DNA from: Saururus chinensis
Taxonomy: Eukaryota; Streptophyta; Magnoliopsida; Piperales; Saururaceae
NCBI GenBank assembly: GCA_035235625.1
Contig: CP141146.1
Coordinates: 1 to 64,000 of the forward strand
Direction: 5' to 3'
Length of the DNA stretch: 64,000 nt
This document shows, piece after piece, positions 62,001 through 64,000 of the stretch. How positions within the stretch are numbered: position 1 is the stretch's first letter; the number at the start of each line of letters is the position of its first letter. A program made the position numbers and the translations under genes. A model generated the notes under the pieces. The model saw only the letters and a list, made by a program, of their open reading frames with translations. It ran no database searches and had not been told where the DNA came from.

Positions 62001-64000
62001 ACAATCTATGATCACTCTGACCTTCACATCAGCCCCATCTTCAATATTGAAGAATTGTTTCCTTACTGTGGCACTTTTACACCTCCGCCATTTCTCTCCA
62101 TCATTCCTACAAGTATCATCGAGCTTGTCGTGCCTCGTTTGCCTCCACTTGCTCCCCCACCTGTTGACCAAATTGATACTGTCCTTGATGTTGAGATTGT
62201 TACCTCTAGTGGTGGTGGTTGTCAGCACTAATATCTTGTTCGATGGGTTGGTCAGCCTGACTCTTACACCTTGTGAATCATAGAGGATGAGTTTCAATGC
62301 CTTGATCCAAATCTCCTTGAGCAGTACCATGCTATGCCTCTCGGGAAGCAAGCCCTTTTCAGCCCGGGAGGATTGATGCAGATGTTGTCAATGGAGTTTG
62401 TGTTTACAAGCGTAGGGACAACGGTTGATCCTAGTTACTTTCATTCCATTTGTCTTAGGGTTATTTAAATATTTGCAATTCATGACATGTTAGTAATTTC
62501 TAATTACTTTAATTATGTATTGTCTTTTGTTTTTAGTATATAAAGTTAAAGAACCTTTGTAATTTCAGTTTTGACTTATGATAGATTAATCTCTTGGCCA
62601 ATCTGTTTACTTGATTGGCCACTGGCCCCCTTCACTTGGCTTTGGCTACCCTTTGTGCTTGCTTTTCTTGGTTGTGTGCTACAAGAGTTGCATCATGAGG
62701 GGCATCCAAAGTAGAACCTTGTTAGTAGGTTCTGATATGGTTTTTGCACCATGCTTTAATTCTATGATTGCTTTTGGTGGTGGTGGTGATTCTTTGCTAC
62801 TCCTTGGAGGGTTGTGTCAAGGAGAACATCCACCATAAAATCTTGCGAGTATTTTTTCATATAAATCTTGCATATTATTTTTATTATATCAACAGTGAAA
62901 TGTTGGTTTAAGTCATCATCATGTCATGATTACCATGATTTTGATCATACTAAGTGTGCATTGGTGGTTTGATTTTATGTGAATCATGTGGTAGATCGCT
63001 AATAACTGGGGCAAGGTATTGATGATGATGATGATGGTGGTGGTGTCAATGGCAATAATGATGAAATCTGGTAGTGGCCTCCATATTTTGGTTTGAGATT
63101 TTTTTATTTTTTATTTCTTGTGATTGCTGCATTTCCATAGTCATGATGATTGTTAAGTTCTACCCAACATGTGTGGTTTATCATTGCTCGATTCATGAAC
63201 AATATGCTATTCCATTCAGTTATTTTTCTTGAATCTGCTATTCCATTCTCTTTTTATCTAACCACCTAAAATGGCAAACACTTTATTCTGTTGAAATTTT
63301 GCTTTGTGTTGATTTAATTATTCGTATAATTTATAAATATTTTCATACATGTCAGGTGCACTTGACTGAGAGAGAAAAACAGAAACTGCAAGTTTGGTCT
63401 CGAATTACGCCCTACAGGGAGTCATTTGCATGGGCCTTAGTTCCACTGTTTGAGAGCAAGAACAGTGTGGTAGCTGCCAGTGGAGCTGCATCACCTAGCA
63501 GTCCTCTTGCTCCTGGTATATCTGGGTCGAGCTCCCAAGAGAATGTAGTAGATGCACTTGCTAAGATTACATTCGATGGGAAGCTTGCTCAATACTCAAA
63601 TGGAAGCTCTGTTGTTGTGGAGATATCAAACTTAAACAAAGTCAAAGAAAGCTACACCGAGGAATCCCTTCAGGTGCTTGAAATACCTCCTAGCTTTAAG
63701 ATTATCATTTAAGTCACTTTGGTACTTATGGCTGCTCTGTTTGTTATGTGGTCTTGGAAATTGCCAAAGGATTACTTTATTTAGGAGTTATTGCAATTCT
63801 AGGAGGACAAATAGCTGTACATTTTATTTTACTTTTGGGAAAAAATGTCTCTTGATGCACATTTCTTTTCTTAATTTGTAGGACCCTAAGCGAAAGATGC
63901 ATAAGCCTGTGAAAGGTGTCCTCAGATTGGAAATTGAAAAAATTCATGCTAATCATGCCGACTTGGACAACTTTTCAGAAAATGGCAGTATTACAAATGA
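47016..64000 (+). CDS. SPK1: SPIKE1, plant DOCK-family guanine nucleotide exchange factor (5' part, nine exons, runs off the window)
   Basis: SPIKE1 activates ROP GTPases and acts upstream of the WAVE-ARP2/3 actin pathway in cell shape and junction formation, partly at ER exit sites (family knowledge). Nine exons join to about 405 codons without a stop: 47,016-47,099; 47,201-47,363; 47,518-47,642; 48,992-49,104; 49,258-49,316; 49,819-49,916; 50,001-50,138; 63,356-63,673; 63,882 to the edge. All junctions are GT..AG and the phases fit. Recognition blocks: RFKRIPR near the start, EQWPHLNEL, NQIFEGPDTD, SPLPAYEPAFDW, KISVKVLSLS, EEGGVTPSVYSRKEP, LTEREKQKLQVWSR, SNLNKVKESYTEES, HKPVKGVLRLEIEK. 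The start is chosen because RFxRIPR lies at the same distance from Met as in Arabidopsis SPK1. The DHR1 and DHR2 domains lie beyond the window. Exon 3 is the least conserved part. Confidence 0.95.
47201..47363 (+). CDS. SPK1: SPK1 exon 2
   Basis: The acceptor at 47,199-47,200 keeps the residue count between DPL and ENMEQWPHL equal to Arabidopsis; an AG six bases later is an alternative. Ends with one base of a Glu codon before GTAGAG. Confidence 0.9.
47518..47642 (+). CDS. SPK1: SPK1 exon 3
   Basis: Begins EMHLSIAR and ends in phase 0 at NLK. Ser/Ala-rich and poorly conserved, in a probably disordered stretch. Confidence 0.85.
48992..49104 (+). CDS. SPK1: SPK1 exon 4
   Basis: Encodes HFSDSPLPAYEPAFDW and VFGQR, ends in phase 2. 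The preceding intron 3 (1,349 bp) shows no recognisable feature. Confidence 0.92.
49258..49316 (+). CDS. SPK1: SPK1 exon 5
   Basis: Encodes SSGFKISVKVLSLSLQAGLV, followed by a strong GTGAGT donor. Confidence 0.92.
49819..49916 (+). CDS. SPK1: SPK1 exon 6
   Basis: Encodes EPFYGTICLYNKERREKLSE and continues to EMQE, phase 0, donor GTGAGT. Confidence 0.93.
50001..50138 (+). CDS. SPK1: SPK1 exon 7
   Basis: 46 codons, ends RKEP in phase 0 before GTGAGT. The 13.2-kb intron 7 follows. Confidence 0.93.
51131..51420. repeat. Diverged tandem duplication, two copies of about 130 bp
   Basis: 51,131-51,260 and 51,295-51,420 share GAGAT(C)CCGTCCA, GGATT(C/T)TTGTTGA, GGCAATCAGT and ACAAAACTGTGACA in the same order. 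No coding sense. Confidence 0.65.
51805..52418 (+). mobile_element. TRIM-like remnant: direct repeats around a short non-coding core
   Basis: 51,805-51,967 and 52,257-52,418 are direct repeats (AGGAAGAAGATTAGTCCC to CTTAGGGTTTACATC). Right after the first lies GGTATTGGAGCAAGG, a damaged form of the initiator-tRNA-Met PBS (TGGTATCAGAGC). The 290-bp core could encode the start of a gag-like frame, but it has an early TGA. The 5' LTR probably extends upstream to about 51,600; the second copy is 5'-truncated. Confidence 0.5.
53239..53558 (+). mobile_element. 5' LTR of the intronic chromovirus
   Basis: Collinear with 62,374-62,708 (GATGCAGATG, GTTTACAAGC, GCTTGGC, TTGTGTGCTAC), clearly diverged. 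It contains a run of about 18 C. The PBS follows. Confidence 0.7.
53559..56129. other. Unassigned intronic sequence
   Basis: No supported ORF; long open stretches on both strands lack family motifs. It follows a PBS-like site and may be an untranslated leader or foreign DNA within the element. Confidence 0.35.
56130..56467 (+). mobile_element. LTR-like stretch with TATA box and damaged PBS
   Basis: CTATATATATG at about 56,319, a pyrimidine-rich U5-like end and GTTGGATCAAAGCC near 56,453 (damaged initiator-tRNA-Met PBS) come directly before gag. It loosely resembles 51,690-51,970 and differs from the LTRs at 53,239 and 62,374. Confidence 0.45.
56517..57112 (+). pseudogene. gag: Chromovirus gag, first part, interrupted by insertion
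   Basis: Read across several stops and a shift: DDMEDFFEWHEMSDIELV, KIKLIGSAKCYWK, SWAEMKHKLKEKYL, then ITEVINDLKPEVKREANL and ALEVEKLYK. These are retrotransposon-gag motifs of plant chromoviruses. Stops occur near 56,577, 56,746, 56,921 and 56,994. The frame reads to the TTTAG duplication at 57,108-57,112 and resumes after the second copy at 60,773. Confidence 0.75.
57113..60772 (-). mobile_element. Antisense solo LTR nested in the chromovirus gag (3.66 kb)
   Basis: The + strand starts TGTCACGACC, the mirror of the 3' end of the LTR at 7,920. It is flanked by TTTAG at 57,108-57,112 and 60,773-60,777. On the minus strand it begins TATAGCATCC, so the usual TG has become TA. Its minus-strand TATA box is near 60,371. 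It shares blocks with 970-7,920 and 42,930-43,240. The gag frame joins across it. Confidence 0.85.
60667..60764. repeat. Tandem duplication, 49-bp period, at the LTR end
   Basis: Two copies of ACACCCTAATTTCCCCGTGT, each continuing to TAGAAAATT(T/C)CCGG, with two differences. They sit at the 5' terminus of the antisense solo LTR. Confidence 0.9.
60773..61030 (+). pseudogene. gag: Chromovirus gag, second part with damaged zinc knuckle
   Basis: The frame resumes after the duplication with AINSRPSGSSIK and a knuckle FSCHGTGHVASRGP, whose first and last cysteines are lost (one is a stop, one is Gly). An acidic linker (EDDELNDELDEVFDH) and ILRRIQSTP follow, typical of the gag-protease border. Confidence 0.7.
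61039..61350 (+). pseudogene. Chromovirus aspartic protease
   Basis: Read with shifts: DKVCKLIFDWGSS, where the family has D-G-G-S around the catalytic Asp, PYRLTWVGK, RCLVPIQMGSY and WCDVLPMDVTHILLG, then PWLYDNDVTHHG. These match plant chromovirus retropepsins. Stops replace Arg or other residues at two places. Confidence 0.7.
61520..61985 (+). pseudogene. Chromovirus RT end and RNase H remnant
   Basis: Begins at the end of RT (TFYGGFIEGF), so nearly all of RT is deleted between about 61,350 and 61,520. RNase H follows: VACDAFGVGIGGVLSQEGH, KLNDVRQSYSTYKK, VVQALGHWRHNLLP, LYSDHHAPRYL, and NKLSDAIG where the family has the final catalytic Asp. Confidence 0.75.
61986..62350 (+). pseudogene. 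Integrase C-terminal end and chromodomain
   Basis: The piece DLHISPIFNIEELFPY belongs to the integrase C-terminal region. After a Pro-rich linker a chromodomain-like segment is readable across two stops: VLDVEIVT, YLVRWVGQPDSYT, EDEFQCLDPNLLEQY. Chromodomains target integration to marked chromatin. Their presence separates this element from the Athilas. The DDE core is deleted. Confidence 0.7.
62374..62708 (+). mobile_element. 3' LTR of the intronic chromovirus
   Basis: Starts TGATGCAGATG after a purine-rich GGGAGGAT and ends near GGGGCATCCA. TATA-like AGTATATAAAG at 62,536. Confidence 0.7.
63356..63673 (+). CDS. SPK1: SPK1 exon 8
   Basis: 106 codons in phase 0: VHLTEREKQKLQVWSR, the Ser/Ala/Pro linker SPSSPLAPGISGSSS and VVVEISNLNKVKESYTEES. 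Donor GTGCTT is weak but keeps the conserved frame. Confidence 0.94.
63882..64000 (+). CDS. SPK1: SPK1 exon 9 (continues past the window)
   Basis: Begins DPKRKMHKPVKGVLRLEIEK and runs to SENGSITN, just before the region where DHR1 (C2-like, lipid-binding) begins in the family. Confidence 0.93.

Larger units (their letters stand above)
53239..62708 (+). mobile_element. Decayed chromovirus (Ty3/gypsy with chromodomain) in SPK1 intron 7
   Basis: LTRs of about 320 and 335 bp (53,239-53,558 and 62,374-62,708) both start TGATGCAGATG. A PBS-like TTTGGTATCAG lies at 53,561. The order between them is gag, knuckle, protease, RNase H remnant and chromodomain. RT and nearly all of the integrase are deleted. 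A second LTR-like stretch with a TATA box and PBS-like bases lies at about 56,130-56,467, so two related elements may be merged here. No target duplication was found. Confidence 0.7.
50139..63355 (+). other. SPK1: SPK1 intron 7 (13.2 kb), filled with retrotransposons
   Basis: It lies between the RKEP and VHLTE codons, with GTGAGT donor and TCAG acceptor. Contents: a diverged ~130-bp tandem duplication (51,131-51,420), a TRIM-like remnant (51,805-52,418), a decayed chromovirus with a nested antisense solo LTR (53,239-62,708), and unassigned sequence. The stretches 50,139-51,130, 52,430-53,238 and 62,709-63,355 show nothing recognisable. Confidence 0.9.

Overview
This is a nuclear window from a flowering plant, probably a eudicot. 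The evidence is a spliced plant DOCK-family gene (SPIKE1), GT..AG introns, plant Ty3/gypsy lineages (Athila and chromovirus), a plant mobile domain pseudogene and long tandem-repeat arrays. The species cannot be named from the sequence. No prokaryotic genes, CRISPR arrays, rRNA or recognisable tRNA genes were seen. All homology calls come from recognising motifs by eye, not from a search.

Layout. (1) 1-15,245: a decayed Athila-type retrotransposon, cut off by the window edge at its 5' end, with gag, protease, RT, RNase H and integrase and a 3' LTR at 13,817-15,245. Its gag is split by a TG..CA solo LTR (970-7,920, duplication GAAAA). That LTR is itself split by a second, antisense solo LTR (1,793-5,232, duplication CCTGG). 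(2) 15,246-16,016: a 22-bp minisatellite (type A). (3) 16,061-23,607: a second Athila with two nearly identical LTRs, a broken gag and an intact-looking protease, but no RT, RNase H or integrase. (4) 23,608-26,202: more type A array. (5) 26,203-27,286: an inverted piece of the solo-LTR family, where the array changes from type A to type B. (6) 27,287-40,747: type B array of 21-22-bp units, interrupted by an inverted Athila LTR tip (27,474-27,725) and a truncated third Athila (37,045-38,534). (7) 40,748-46,990: gene-poor debris holding a plant mobile domain pseudogene, a possible MULE transposase fragment, a cluster of palindromes, another solo-LTR-family piece and a TIR element. (8) 47,016 to the window end: the 5' part of SPIKE1, nine exons on the + strand.

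SPIKE1 is the only clearly functional-looking host gene. Exons 1-7 lie within 3.1 kb. Intron 7 is 13.2 kb long and is filled by a decayed chromovirus (53,239-62,708), which carries an antisense solo LTR (57,113-60,772, duplication TTTAG), and by a short TRIM-like LTR remnant. Exons 8 and 9 follow, and the gene runs off the right edge just before the region where the DHR1/C2 domain is expected.

Points of most interest: the 21-22-bp array family, whose blocks meet Athila LTR ends and contain truncated Athila pieces; multi-level nesting with readable target-site duplications and an empty-site paralogue in the same window; conserved non-coding blocks with a paired hairpin in two diverged Athilas; and a cluster of palindromes at 42.3-42.5 kb.
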